This document shows, piece by piece, positions 28,603 to 37,277 of a stretch of 64,000 nt of DNA. The translations under genes were made by a program, and so were the position numbers. Below the pieces are notes generated by a model that saw nothing but the letters and a program-made list of their open reading frames with translations, was not told the DNA's origin and ran no database searches. The stretch comes from Bacteroidota bacterium (GTDB lineage: Bacteria; Bacteroidota; Bacteroidia; Chitinophagales; Chitinophagaceae). The stretch spans positions 1-64,000 of the forward strand of contig JAKIZK010000001.1 in assembly GCA_022708055.1 (NCBI GenBank), given 5' to 3'. Each line of letters opens with the position of its first letter. The first letter of the stretch is position 1.

Positions 28603-30279
28603 ATGAAGTATTTATTAAGTACCCTTTTCATATTGACAATAGCCACCGAGACATTTGCTCAACCAACAACAACTGCTGACAGTATTTACATAATTCAAGA
28701 CAGTGTATTAATTCCGACAAGAAGTGGAGTAGAAATTTATGCAATCATAGTTCGTAAAAAAAGCAATAGAGAACCACTACCTGCTATTCTGTTTTACACA
28801 ACATACTATCAGGGAGTAAATGATAATATTTTCGGAAAACGTTCAGCAGACAGAAATTATGTAGGCATTGTGGCGTATGCTCGTGGCATCAGAACTGATC
28901 TGAAATACTATGCTCCTTTTGAACATGAAGGAACAGACATTTACGACATTATTGACTGGATAAGCAAGCAATCATGGTGCAACGGAAGTGTTGGAATGTT
29001 TGGTGGTAGTTATACAGGATATTCACAATGGGCTACTGTTAAAAAAATTCACCCTGCTTTAAAAACCATTGTTCCGCAGGTGGCAGTGATGCCCGGATAT
29101 GATTTTCCAATGGAAAATAATGTTCCGCTTACTCATATTTTGAGTTGGAGCAATGACATTTATAAAAATAAATCATTGCCAAGGAGTCTGCCGTTTGATT
29201 ATTTCAATAACGGAACAGCATATAACAAGATCGACAGCATTGCAGGACTGCATAATCCTATTTTTCAAAAGTGGTTGCATCATCCTTCTTATGATAGCTA
29301 TTGGCAAATGATGATACCAACACCAGATGAGTTTGCCAAAATCAATATTCCGATTTTAACAACAACGGGTTTCTATGACGGCTCACAGATCGGTGCCTTT
29401 CAATACTTTAAACTGCACAACAAATACAATCAAAACGCTAACCATTATTTTGTAATTGGACCTTATGACCATTGGGGCGGACAACGAAAGCCAGCCAAAA
29501 ATCTGATGGGTTATGAAATTGATAATGTAGCCAACATCAATATGATGGATTTGGCTTACGAGTGGCTTAACTATGTTTTGAAAGGAAAACCAAAACCTGA
29601 AATTCTTAAGGATAAGATAAACTATCAAGTAATGGGGACAAACGAATGGAAACATGCACCATCATTGAAAGCAATAAATAATGACACATTAACTTTTTAC
29701 TTAGTCAATAAAATTCTTACAACACAAAAACCAAAAGTGCAAGCAGCTGAAAAGCAAATAATAGATTTTAAAGACAGGGATAATCAAAACAATTTTTACA
29801 CTCCTGAAATTATATTTGACACTTTAGATGCCAGCAATGGCTTAATCTTCACTTCAAAACCTTTTGAGAACGAATTTTCAATTAACGGCTCATTCTCAGG
29901 GAACCTGTTTGCAACTATCAATAAAAAAGACATAGATGTATCGTTGGCCTTATATGAACTATTGCCCGAAGGCAAATATTTTTTCTTAACCCGTTATGTT
30001 GGCAGGGCGAGTTATGCAAAAAACAATGCTAAACGACAGTTGCTGAAACCAAATAAAAAAGAGAGTATTCCTTTTGACAACACACGGTTTGTCAGTAAAA
30101 AAATCGGCAAGGGAAGCCGGCTTGTTATACTACTCAACATCAATAAACATCCTTTTGAAATTATCAATTATGGTTCTGGCAAACCAGTATCAGACGAAAC
30201 TATCATTGATGCAGGAGAACCATTACTTATAAAATGGCATAACAAAAGTTTCATAAAAGTCCCCGTATGGAAAAATTGA
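28603..30279 (+). CDS. CocE/NonD family hydrolase (X-Pro dipeptidyl-peptidase S15 type)
   Basis: 558 aa secreted alpha/beta hydrolase. Signal peptide ending ATETFAQ. N-terminal catalytic domain: VLIPTRSGVEIYAIIVRKK, the long YYAPFEHEGTDIYDIIDWIS, and the nucleophile elbow GGSYTGYSQW with Ser near 137; later TTTGFYDGSQIGAF (Asp region) and GPYDHWGGQR (His). A C-terminal jelly-roll of ~200 residues (TFYLVNKILTT... FDTLDASNGLIFTS) completes the CocE/glutaryl-acylase layout. Members cleave acyl, ester or peptide bonds, so the substrate is open. It sits just after a decayed BRO-N gene, and both have modest GC, so they may have arrived together. Confidence 0.88.
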   Translation: MKYLLSTLFILTIATETFAQPTTTADSIYIIQDSVLIPTRSGVEIYAIIVRKKSNREPLPAILFYTTYYQGVNDNIFGKRSADRNYVGIVAYARGIRTDLKYYAPFEHEGTDIYDIIDWISKQSWCNGSVGMFGGSYTGYSQWATVKKIHPALKTIVPQVAVMPGYDFPMENNVPLTHILSWSNDIYKNKSLPRSLPFDYFNNGTAYNKIDSIAGLHNPIFQKWLHHPSYDSYWQMMIPTPDEFAKINIPILTTTGFYDGSQIGAFQYFKLHNKYNQNANHYFVIGPYDHWGGQRKPAKNLMGYEIDNVANINMMDLAYEWLNYVLKGKPKPEILKDKINYQVMGTNEWKHAPSLKAINNDTLTFYLVNKILTTQKPKVQAAEKQIIDFKDRDNQNNFYTPEIIFDTLDASNGLIFTSKPFENEFSINGSFSGNLFATINKKDIDVSLALYELLPEGKYFFLTRYVGRASYAKNNAKRQLLKPNKKESIPFDNTRFVSKKIGKGSRLVILLNINKHPFEIINYGSGKPVSDETIIDAGEPLLIKWHNKSFIKVPVWKN

Positions 30280-30508
30280 ATGACCGACAAAAAAGTAAAC
30301 CTACCGCTTACACGAACAATACCTAAAACCCAACAATTCTTAAAGTTTTTGTAATCTGGAATTACAATAACAAAAGAAAATACACAATAGCTGCCAATTT
30401 TTATATTTGAAACTTATACTCTTTTAGAGAGCAAAACTTATCCCTATTGCCTGCCATCCCCCTTCAACATTCAATTTCCCTTTTTAAAAATTCAATATGC
30501 ACCGAGTA

Positions 30509-31141
30509 TCAAAAACTAATCGGCAGCTTTGCTTCTACATTATCCCAGGCCATTAATAATTCTGCCTGCTTGTCTTTGCCCAGAAAGACCATGGTAAAAT
30601 ATTCAAGTGAAGTATTGGTTTTGGTAATGGGAATCGTAAATCTTGCAATGTCTTTTGACGGCTCTTGTTTCAATCCCCAGCTATCAATATAGCCATTGAG
30701 TACAAGAGTCCATTCGTTTTCTTGCGGTATGCAGTACAATATATAACGACCTGCTTTTACTTTTTTTCCCTGAATGGTGGCATCACTGAATAATTGTAAT
30801 TCTGTTGCTTCATTGGCTCCCAGTCGCCAGGGCTGGCCATATTTTAATACTTCATGAAAAATATGGCGGCCTTGTAAGTGGGGCCGGCTGTAGATTACCC
30901 TTGCCAGTGGCGGATCCATCGTAAGCGAGGCCATTTTCGTTTTCATATAATTCACCGGAAAATAACTCATATCCATAGGAGATATATCCATGGTTACATA
31001 AGGATTGTCGGCTACAGGAGCTTTAATTACGGCGAGGCTGTCAAATGGCTTTACAGGTTGATCGGGTGTTTTTGTTTCGGTTTTTCCGCCACAGGCGAAT
31101 AAAAAAAAGGAAAACAAAAAACAGACAGATAACGTTTTCAT
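30509..31141 (-). CDS. DUF2911 lipoprotein
   Basis: 210 aa. Lipobox FFLFACGG near residue 17. The body matches DUF2911: ARVIYSRPHLQGRHIFHEVL, QPWRLGANEATELQLFSD, IQGKKVKAGRYILYCIPQ and EWTLVLNGYIDSWG. The family is abundant in Bacteroidota, probably periplasmic, without known function. I start at MKTLSV; an in-frame codon at 31180 lacks support. Confidence 0.86.
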   Translation of the reverse strand: MKTLSVCFLFSFFLFACGGKTETKTPDQPVKPFDSLAVIKAPVADNPYVTMDISPMDMSYFPVNYMKTKMASLTMDPPLARVIYSRPHLQGRHIFHEVLKYGQPWRLGANEATELQLFSDATIQGKKVKAGRYILYCIPQENEWTLVLNGYIDSWGLKQEPSKDIARFTIPITKTNTSLEYFTMVFLGKDKQAELLMAWDNVEAKLPISF

Positions 31142-31243
31142 CCTTTTATTATTAAAATTTATTGATTTGAATTTTCGCAATCAGTTATAACGAATTGCCT
31201 CACGACAAGGTTACAGCCAATTCTTGTTTTTTCAAAACTTGAT

Positions 31244-31837
31244 TTATAAATGGTCAAATTTTTCAAATTGATTTTTGGCAAAAGGCATTAAATCAGCCCA
31301 AAACTGATTATAACACAGATGAAGTTCCTCAATATTTTTTTCAAATAGGTTAAAAGCCGTTTCACTTTCAGAAAGGTAATTTGCCCTTTTTACAACGCCA
31401 CTCATGCTTTTTGCTATTCCCCATTTATATTGATAGTTATACAACCAGTTTTGTGATTTCATATAAGGAAACATGCTTGCAAATTTTTCAGGAAAATATT
31501 CCGTGTGTTTAGAAAGTAGCGTATATGTTTCCACTGCAAATGCTTTTAATGAATCGTCGTTGAATTCTGTTTCATCATTGGCCAGAAAATAATCGTACAC
31601 CACATCAACAAAAGCGCCTGCATAAAGCCGATACTGTGGCCTGAAGAATGATTTTGCCTTTTGTGTGGCTTCATGCCCGTCGGTAAAGCTGTCAATTTCG
31701 CGGTGCAGCATAATGCCAAATTGAATACCTGCCGGAAAATCAAATTTCTTTTTCCCTTTTACATAATCACTAATCATATTGCCCACCAATATTTGCGGAT
31801 GATGAAAAGACAAATATGCATGAGCCAGGTAGTTCAT
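31244..31837 (-). CDS. ACP phosphodiesterase family protein
   Basis: 197 aa. Matches the AcpH family that removes 4'-phosphopantetheine from acyl carrier protein: MNYLAHAYLSFHHPQILVGN, MISDYVKGKKKFDFPAGIQ, FGIMLHREIDSFTDGHEAT and the VVYDYFLAND block. These are the HD-like metal-binding residues of the family. Cytoplasmic. Bacteroidota carry such proteins widely; activity here is inferred from the family. It is 15 bp downstream of the alpha/beta hydrolase gene, same strand. Confidence 0.86.
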   Translation of the reverse strand: MNYLAHAYLSFHHPQILVGNMISDYVKGKKKFDFPAGIQFGIMLHREIDSFTDGHEATQKAKSFFRPQYRLYAGAFVDVVYDYFLANDETEFNDDSLKAFAVETYTLLSKHTEYFPEKFASMFPYMKSQNWLYNYQYKWGIAKSMSGVVKRANYLSESETAFNLFEKNIEELHLCYNQFWADLMPFAKNQFEKFDHL

Positions 31838-31852
31838 AAAATATTTTATGGA

Positions 31853-32965
31853 TTATCGTGCATTCTTTTTCAGCCAGCGGCCAATTATTTTTAATGCCTT
31901 GGGCGAAAATGTTTCTTCCAATTCGCCATATTCCTGTACGGTGCAGGTTTTACAATGTTGAAACAAATGATTGAGCCCTTTTAGTTTTTTGGTTTTGAAA
32001 TTTTTGTTGCCTGCTTTTTTTAATGCCGCTGCAATAGCATTCAGGTTTTCATCGGCATATACCTGAATATCTTTTTCACCATTAAGCGCCAGCACCGGAC
32101 ATTTTACCTGCGACCAGAATACTGCAGGATCGGTAGCAATAAAATATTTGAGCCAGGGTTCCAGTTCCGGTTTTATGCTTAATGCATATAATTCAGGAGG
32201 AACTTTATCTGCCCTTATGGGTGCCAGCACACTATCGGGCTTCCCGGCTTTCCAGTTCTTATATAGATTTTTTATTGTGTCCAAAATAATTGAATCGGGC
32301 TGTGCATGTAAATTGTGAATGGTGTTTAATGTTTTTTTTGTTAACTCGTAATAAGCATGAAAAGAAGCATCACTTACTTTACCTTTTACAGGGTCTGTTT
32401 GTTGCTTTAGCAATATTTCGGCACCCGAAACACCGGTGCCTGCCAATGAAACAATAAATGCAATTGCGGGTAGTTTTGAATAGACAATGGGGGCGATAAA
32501 ACCGCCTTCGCTATGGCCCATTAATCCAATACTGTTTTTATCTACTTCTTTTCTGCTCAATAAGAATTGGATGCTGGTTATCACATCATTTGCAAAATCA
32601 ACTGAAGTTACATTTTTTAACGGGCCTTTACTTTGTCCTTTGCCGCGGTCGTCCACTCTTAAAACTGCAAATCCTTTTTTTACCAGATAGTCGGCAATTA
32701 CAGCAAAAGGTTTATGATGAAAAATGGTTTCATCGCGGTCTTGTTGTCCGCTTCCGGTAATTAATAATATCGTAGTAAACGGGCCTCCGGTTTTTGGATA
32801 CGAGAAGGTGGCACCTAATTGTACCGTACGATCTGTATTTTCATACACTACGCTATCATTATAATAATGATAAGGCGGCTTAGGCGTTTGTGGTCTGTTT
32901 TGTGCTGTTACAAAAAACGGATTGAAAAATATTAAGGCTATACATGAATAAAAAAATTTTGCCAT
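31853..32965 (-). CDS. Secreted alpha/beta hydrolase
   Basis: 370 aa. Signal peptide MAKFFYSCIALIFFNPFFVTAQ. The core matches prolyl-oligopeptidase-like / dienelactone-type hydrolases: LITGSGQQDRDETIFHHKPF (oxyanion region), VLRVDDRGKGQSKGP, the nucleophile elbow LMGHSEGGFIAPIV with Ser near 155, ALNGEKDIQVYADENL (Asp) and LKGLNHLFQHC (His). These are typical of the Bacteroidota 'alpha/beta hydrolase, GSGPQDRDE' family, possibly esterases or peptidases. ATG at 32965 is used; a TTG seven codons upstream is less likely. Confidence 0.87.
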   Translation of the reverse strand: MAKFFYSCIALIFFNPFFVTAQNRPQTPKPPYHYYNDSVVYENTDRTVQLGATFSYPKTGGPFTTILLITGSGQQDRDETIFHHKPFAVIADYLVKKGFAVLRVDDRGKGQSKGPLKNVTSVDFANDVITSIQFLLSRKEVDKNSIGLMGHSEGGFIAPIVYSKLPAIAFIVSLAGTGVSGAEILLKQQTDPVKGKVSDASFHAYYELTKKTLNTIHNLHAQPDSIILDTIKNLYKNWKAGKPDSVLAPIRADKVPPELYALSIKPELEPWLKYFIATDPAVFWSQVKCPVLALNGEKDIQVYADENLNAIAAALKKAGNKNFKTKKLKGLNHLFQHCKTCTVQEYGELEETFSPKALKIIGRWLKKNAR

Positions 32966-33137
32966 ACAATTGATTTTCCAATGCAAGTTACAAAAGACAG
33001 GGTTGGATAAAAGGTTTTAAAAAATTGCAAGCGGCATTAACATTTTTTATTCTGTTAATGTAATTAACAACGCAATCCAACGGTCAAAAATCAAAACCAT
33101 TGAACATAATTGTATTTTCTACACCTGTAACCTAAAA

Positions 33138-33145
33138 TACATTTG
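33138..33145 (+). promoter_or_regulatory. Possible -7 box (TACATTTG) upstream of the 145-aa secreted protein
   Basis: TAnnTTTG match 73 bp before the ATG. Spacing to an upstream TTG is too long to be convincing. Confidence 0.3.
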
Positions 33146-33218
33146 CTACGTCATACTTCACAACAATAAATTTTTATAAAACAAAATATTTTAACCTTAA
33201 CCATTAAAAATAAAAACG

Positions 33219-33656
33219 ATGAAAAAGATTATCCTTTTCATGGCAATAGCAGTAAGCAGTCTGTCTTCATTTGCCAGTAACCCCACAGATGTAAAGCCGG
33301 AAGTATTAAATGCATTTCAAAATGATTTTGCACTGGCAAAAAATGTAGAATGGGTAGCCAGCCAGCATTATTATAAAGCCGGATTTGTAATCAACGAAAA
33401 ATATCTGTTTGCTTATTACAATGAAGCCGGCAAACTGCTGGGCATCACCCGTCATATAGTGGCCGATGAATTGCCCATCAATCTTCAGCTATCGCTAAAG
33501 AAAAAATATTCAGGTTACTGGATCAGCGATCTGTTTGAATTAGCAAAACACGATAACAGTACCTATTTTATCACTTTAGAAGATGCAGACTGTACACTGG
33601 TGCTCAAATCAAGCGATGGTAAATGGGAAATTTATTCAAAATCAAAAAAAGTATAG
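33219..33656 (+). CDS. Small secreted protein, PepSY-like
   Basis: 145 aa. Clear signal peptide MKKIILFMAIAVSSLSSFAS. The mature protein has DVKPEVLNAFQNDFALAKNV, EWVASQHYYKAGFVINEKYL and LPINLQLSLKKKYSGYWISD, resembling the PepSY-like beta-lactamase-inhibitor-type fold common in Bacteroidota (a repeated 'W...F..n..v.A.yn..G.l'). Likely periplasmic or surface exposed, role unknown. Single-gene unit with a terminator. Confidence 0.7.
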   Translation: MKKIILFMAIAVSSLSSFASNPTDVKPEVLNAFQNDFALAKNVEWVASQHYYKAGFVINEKYLFAYYNEAGKLLGITRHIVADELPINLQLSLKKKYSGYWISDLFELAKHDNSTYFITLEDADCTLVLKSSDGKWEIYSKSKKV

Positions 33657-33683
33657 CCAAGATAGTTTTGGTGTGTGGTAAAT

Positions 33684-33720
33684 AAGCCCCGTTTCCGATT
33701 TTTTCGGAGCGGGGTTTTTT
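33684..33720 (+). terminator. Rho-independent terminator after the PepSY-like gene
   Basis: Outer stem AAGCCCCG / CGGGGTTT and inner stem CCGA / TCGG around a T6 loop, followed by a T run, 27 bp after the stop. Confidence 0.85.
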
Positions 33721-33825
33721 GTGTAATTTATTTTAAGAGCAAAATTTTTATTGAAAATCAACGTTTTATAATGGTGCGATAAAAAAATATGCTTGAATTT
33801 TTTAGATTGTCAATTTATACAAGCT

Positions 33826-33833
33826 TACCTTTG
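33826..33833 (+). promoter_or_regulatory. -7 promoter box (TACCTTTG) of the rplM operon
   Basis: TAnnTTTG match about 80 bp before rplM; a TTG lies 16 bp upstream (33807-33809). Transcription would begin near the hairpin at 33838. Confidence 0.6.
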
Positions 33834-33837
33834 CGCC

Positions 33838-33879
33838 CCAAAGTAAAAGCTTTGGCAATATTTTTTAAATGGTCTTTGG
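33838..33879 (+). promoter_or_regulatory. rplM leader with two alternative pairings
   Basis: CCAAAG (33838-33843) can pair with CTTTGG at 33850-33855 to form a tight hairpin, or with a second CTTTGG at 33874-33879. The two pairings exclude each other, as in autoregulatory ribosomal-protein leaders. Evidence is base pairing only. Confidence 0.35.
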
Positions 33880-33912
33880 GATAGCGAAGGCCTTCACTTA
33901 AAATAAAATAAA

Positions 33913-34356
33913 ATGAGTAAACTACATTTCACAACCAAACATGCGAACGAGGCTACCGTAAAGCGCAACTGGTATGTTGTGGACGGTACTAATCAAACCG
34001 TAGGCCGTATGTGTTCCCGCATTGCTGCGATACTTCGCGGTAAAAACAAAGCATCTTATACGCCCCATGTGGACACCGGCGATTACATTATTGTTATCAA
34101 TGCCGAAAAAGTGGTATTGACCGGTAACAAAATGCAGCAAAAAATTTACGATCACTTTACCGGTTATCCCGGTGGATTGAAAGAAGAAACAGCTGAAAAT
34201 CTTTTAAGAAGAAGACCTGAAGTAGTGATTGAGCGTGCCGTAAAAGGTATGTTGCCTAAAAACAGACTGGGTCGCAAGATGTACAAAAAGCTTTTTGTAT
34301 ATGTAGGCGATGCACATCCACACAAAGCACAAAACCCAAAAGAATTAAAATTTTAA
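33913..34356 (+). CDS. rplM: 50S ribosomal protein L13
   Basis: 147 aa large-subunit protein. [69 protein letters not shown] and [18 protein letters not shown] are the L13 signature blocks. First gene of the rplM-rpsI-rpsB-tsf translation block; rpsI starts 38 bp later. Confidence 0.98.
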   Translation: MSKLHFTTKHANEATVKRNWYVVDGTNQTVGRMCSRIAAILRGKNKASYTPHVDTGDYIIVINAEKVVLTGNKMQQKIYDHFTGYPGGLKEETAENLLRRRPEVVIERAVKGMLPKNRLGRKMYKKLFVYVGDAHPHKAQNPKELKF

Positions 34357-34394
34357 AATGCCATCCCCTCGGGGGAAGAAAAAAAATAAACTAA

Positions 34395-34784
34395 ATGGAA
34401 AAGCAAAAAAATGGTGTTGGCCGTCGTAAAGAAGCCGTAACAAGAGTTTTCATTTCCAAAGGAGATGGAAAGATTACTGTAAACGACAAAGACTATAAAA
34501 CTTATTTTCCGCTCGTATATCTGCAAAATCAGGTAGAGCGTCCGTTAAAAACAATTGATGCTGTTGGCAAGTTTGATGTAAAAATTACAGCAAACGGCGG
34601 TGGCGTAAAAGGACAGGCAGAAGCTGCCATGCTGGGTATTGCCAGGGTGTTGCTTGAGCTAAATGCAGATTTTCGTCCTGCTTTAAAAGCTGCCGGATTG
34701 TTGAAAAGAGATCCACGTTCTGTTGAACGTAAGAAATTCGGTCATAAGAAAGCGAGAAGAAGCTATCAGTTCTCTAAACGTTAA
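34395..34784 (+). CDS. rpsI: 30S ribosomal protein S9
   Basis: 129 aa. NGVGRRKEAVTRVFISKGDG at the start and the basic tail with KRDPRSVERKKFGHKKARRS ending YQFSKR, whose terminal Arg reaches the P-site tRNA in known ribosomes. Normal length. Partner of L13 as in most bacteria; rpsB starts 39 bp downstream. Confidence 0.98.
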   Translation: MEKQKNGVGRRKEAVTRVFISKGDGKITVNDKDYKTYFPLVYLQNQVERPLKTIDAVGKFDVKITANGGGVKGQAEAAMLGIARVLLELNADFRPALKAAGLLKRDPRSVERKKFGHKKARRSYQFSKR

Positions 34785-34823
34785 TCGTACAAAACACATT
34801 TTAAAACGAATTATAATAATACA

Positions 34824-35699
34824 ATGGAAAATAATACATCCTTACAGCAGCAGCTTTTGGAAGCAGGTGTTCACTTCGGTCACCTTAAAAAGAAGTGGAA
34901 TCCAAAAATGCTCCCTTACATTTTTGCTGAGAAAAAAGGTATTCACATCATTGATTTGAATAAAACAGTAGAATGCCTTCAGGAAACTGCAGCAGCACTG
35001 AAGCAGGTAGCTCGCAGCGGTAAAAAAATCCTTTTTGTAGGAACCAAAAAACAGGCAAAAGACATCGTAAACGAGTGTGCTAAGAAAGTAAACATGCCCT
35101 ATGTTACAGAAAGATGGCTGGGTGGAATGCTTACTAACTTTAATACCGTTCGTAAAAGTGTAAAGAAAATGCAGAGCATTGAAAAAATGCTGGGCGATGG
35201 TTCTTTTGACAGCATTACTAAGAAAGAAAGACTTACACTTTCAAGAGACCGTGATAAAATGGATAAAGTGTTGGGCGGTATTGCACAATTGGGCCGTGTT
35301 CCTTCTGCTTTGTTTATTGTAGATATTGGTCACGAGCATATTGCACTGGCAGAAGCCAAGCGTTTAGGCATTACAACATTTGGTGTAGTAGATACCAACT
35401 GCGATCCTAATAAGGTTGATTTTGCAGTACCCGGAAACGATGATGCCACAAAATCAATCGCTATTATCGTAAACTACATCACCGCTGCCATTGCAGAAGG
35501 TCTTGCAGAAAGGCAAGCTGCAAAAGATGATGAAACAGAGGAAGTAAATGATGATGAAAAAGAAAAAAGCGCAGCAAAACTGCAGGCAGAAGCTGAAGCA
35601 GAAGGCGGACGTGGTGGTCGTGGCGGACGTAGCGGCGGCGGTCAAAGACGTCGTACACCTGCAGGTGGTAGCCGTGGCCCCGGTGGTGCTAGAAAGTAA
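34824..35699 (+). CDS. rpsB: 30S ribosomal protein S2 with Gly/Arg-rich tail
   Basis: 291 aa. The S2 core (about 1-235) is complete: LLEAGVHFGHLKKKWNPKM, PYVTERWLGGMLTNFNTV, ALFIVDIGHEHIALAEAKRL and GVVDTNCDPNKVDFAVPGND. The C-terminal ~55 residues are an extension: an acidic stretch (DDETEEVNDDEKEKSAAK) then a Gly/Arg-rich segment with GGRGGRGGRSGGGQRRR and GGSRGPGGARK. Such tails are disordered and can bind RNA. The start overlaps no upstream gene; tsf follows 104 bp later. Confidence 0.97.
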   Translation: MENNTSLQQQLLEAGVHFGHLKKKWNPKMLPYIFAEKKGIHIIDLNKTVECLQETAAALKQVARSGKKILFVGTKKQAKDIVNECAKKVNMPYVTERWLGGMLTNFNTVRKSVKKMQSIEKMLGDGSFDSITKKERLTLSRDRDKMDKVLGGIAQLGRVPSALFIVDIGHEHIALAEAKRLGITTFGVVDTNCDPNKVDFAVPGNDDATKSIAIIVNYITAAIAEGLAERQAAKDDETEEVNDDEKEKSAAKLQAEAEAEGGRGGRGGRSGGGQRRRTPAGGSRGPGGARK

Positions 35700-35803
35700 G
35701 CGTCTATTAGATTTATGCGCTACAAAAACAATGTGCAGGAAATAAAATATTTTTTTAACCCTGAAGTAAGGCACAAGCTTACTTCATAACATATAATATT
35801 AAT

Positions 35804-36640
35804 ATGAGTACAGTAGCAATAAGTGCACAAGACATCAATAAACTGCGTCAGGCAACCGGCGCCGGTATGATGGACTGTCGTAAAGCATTGACAGAAACCA
35901 ATGGTGATTTTGAAGCCGCCATTGACTGGTTGCGCAAGCAAGGCCAGAAAGTAGCTGCAAAAAGAAGTGATCGTGAAGCGAAAGAAGGAGTGGTAATTGC
36001 AAAAACAACTGCCGATCATAAAACAGGTATCGTAGTATGTGTAAGCTGCGAAACAGATTTCGTTTCTAAAAATGCAGACTTTGTAGCCTTTGGCCAAAGC
36101 ATTGCTGATGCGGCTATCGCAAACAATGTAAAAAATCTGGAAGAGCTGATGAATGTAAAAGTGGGTGAGCTTACTGTAGCTGCAGCCGTTGATGAAAAAC
36201 TGGCTACCATTGGTGAAAAAATTGGTATTACAAAATTTGAAAGAATAGATGCCCTTTTTGTTGCATCTTATATTCATGGTGCTTACCGCATTGGCGTATT
36301 AGTAGGTTTGGATAAAGAAGCTGCTGAAGCAGGTAAGGATATTGCTATGCAAATAGCCGCCTTGAATCCGGTAGCAGTTGATGCTGCATCAGTACCTGCT
36401 GAAGTAATTGCCCGCGAAAAAGATATTATTGTAGAATTGATGAAGCAAGACCCTAAGATGGCAGGCAAGCCCGAGGAAATGATTGCCAAAATCGCCGAAG
36501 GTAAAATGGGCGCTTTCTTTAAAGAACAAACCTTAACCGCACAGGCATTTGTAAAAGACGGCAGCAAAACCGTAGAACAATACCTGAAAGAAAGCGGCGA
36601 TGTAAAAGTAGGTTCGTTTAAGAGAGTGGCCTTAGGATAA
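35804..36640 (+). CDS. tsf: Elongation factor Ts
   Basis: 278 aa guanine-nucleotide exchange factor for EF-Tu. UBA-like N-terminus INKLRQATGAGMMDCRKALT, then QGQKVAAKRSDREAKEGVV and CVSCETDFVSKNADFVAFG, the Ts signature. The second half (IAMQIAALNPVAVDAASVP, FVKDGSKTVEQYLKE) completes the dimerisation and C-terminal modules. Normal length. A terminator follows directly. Confidence 0.98.
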   Translation: MSTVAISAQDINKLRQATGAGMMDCRKALTETNGDFEAAIDWLRKQGQKVAAKRSDREAKEGVVIAKTTADHKTGIVVCVSCETDFVSKNADFVAFGQSIADAAIANNVKNLEELMNVKVGELTVAAAVDEKLATIGEKIGITKFERIDALFVASYIHGAYRIGVLVGLDKEAAEAGKDIAMQIAALNPVAVDAASVPAEVIAREKDIIVELMKQDPKMAGKPEEMIAKIAEGKMGAFFKEQTLTAQAFVKDGSKTVEQYLKESGDVKVGSFKRVALG

Positions 36641-36664
36641 TATTTTGGAAAGTAGTAAATTTAG

Positions 36665-36693
36665 TCCCGGGAAATTTTTCCGGGATTTTTTTT
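36665..36693 (+). terminator. Rho-independent terminator after tsf
   Basis: Stem TCCCGG / CCGGGA with an AT-rich loop, followed by eight T residues, 24 bp after the tsf stop. It ends the rplM-rpsI-rpsB-tsf block. Confidence 0.9.
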
Positions 36694-36709
36694 ATTTAAA
36701 ATTTTTTAA

Positions 36710-37210
36710 ATGAAACGATTGGTCTTTTTATTTTTAGTTATCTCTTTTCGCAGTAATGCACAAGATCAGGCTTTGCTTCAAAAACAGCTGGTGCAGATTA
36801 TGAGCGACTTTACAAATAAATTTGAAAATCTGAAGGATTCTCAAAATCCTTTGTATTTAAAATTCAAACTTAGCGGCACTACAGATAATGGATTCATTAT
36901 GGGAGATGATAAAGTATATATTTCTTTTAGACTTCCAACAATTACAACAACAAAAGAAGCCAAAGAATTATTTGATAAATGGGTACAAGTGCTTGATAAA
37001 ATAAATTTTAATGGTGTAAAAATGCTGGGTACCCTCTGTGAAAATAATTGCGGCGAGTATGTGGTGTATTCTAAAGTATGGGCTTTTGATGATAAAAGAA
37101 AAGATTTAAGCCCTTTGTATTATCCATTTAAAATATCGTTGGAATCAATGAATATAGAAGGCATTCTGGCAATGTCACTTTTTATTGGCAATATTTCGGC
37201 AGCGCAATGA
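36710..37210 (+). CDS. Small secreted protein of unknown function
   Basis: 166 aa. Signal peptide [18 protein letters not shown]. The mature part is mixed alpha/beta with [37 protein letters not shown] and two closely spaced Cys (LCENNCGEY) that could form a disulphide or bind metal. No family recognised. It begins 17 bp after the tsf terminator and 68 bp before pyrH, an unexpected insert in an otherwise core translation/nucleotide block. No promoter box seen; read-through from tsf is possible. Confidence 0.68.
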   Translation: MKRLVFLFLVISFRSNAQDQALLQKQLVQIMSDFTNKFENLKDSQNPLYLKFKLSGTTDNGFIMGDDKVYISFRLPTITTTKEAKELFDKWVQVLDKINFNGVKMLGTLCENNCGEYVVYSKVWAFDDKRKDLSPLYYPFKISLESMNIEGILAMSLFIGNISAAQ

Positions 37211-37251
37211 AGAACAACAGTCAAAAAGTAAATCAAAAAAACCTATTCCCG

Positions 37252-37259
37252 TATCTTCG
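37252..37259 (+). promoter_or_regulatory. Possible pyrH -7 box (TATCTTCG)
   Basis: One mismatch to TAnnTTTG, 18 bp before the pyrH ATG. It supports the 37278 start over the longer open frame. Confidence 0.35.
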
Positions 37260-37277
37260 CCACGAAATTTCAACACC

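Noticed and set aside
35720..36277. 185-codon Cys- and Phe-rich minus-strand frame
   Set aside because: It is the antisense of tsf; the composition is what the complement of a Lys/Glu/Ala-rich gene gives.
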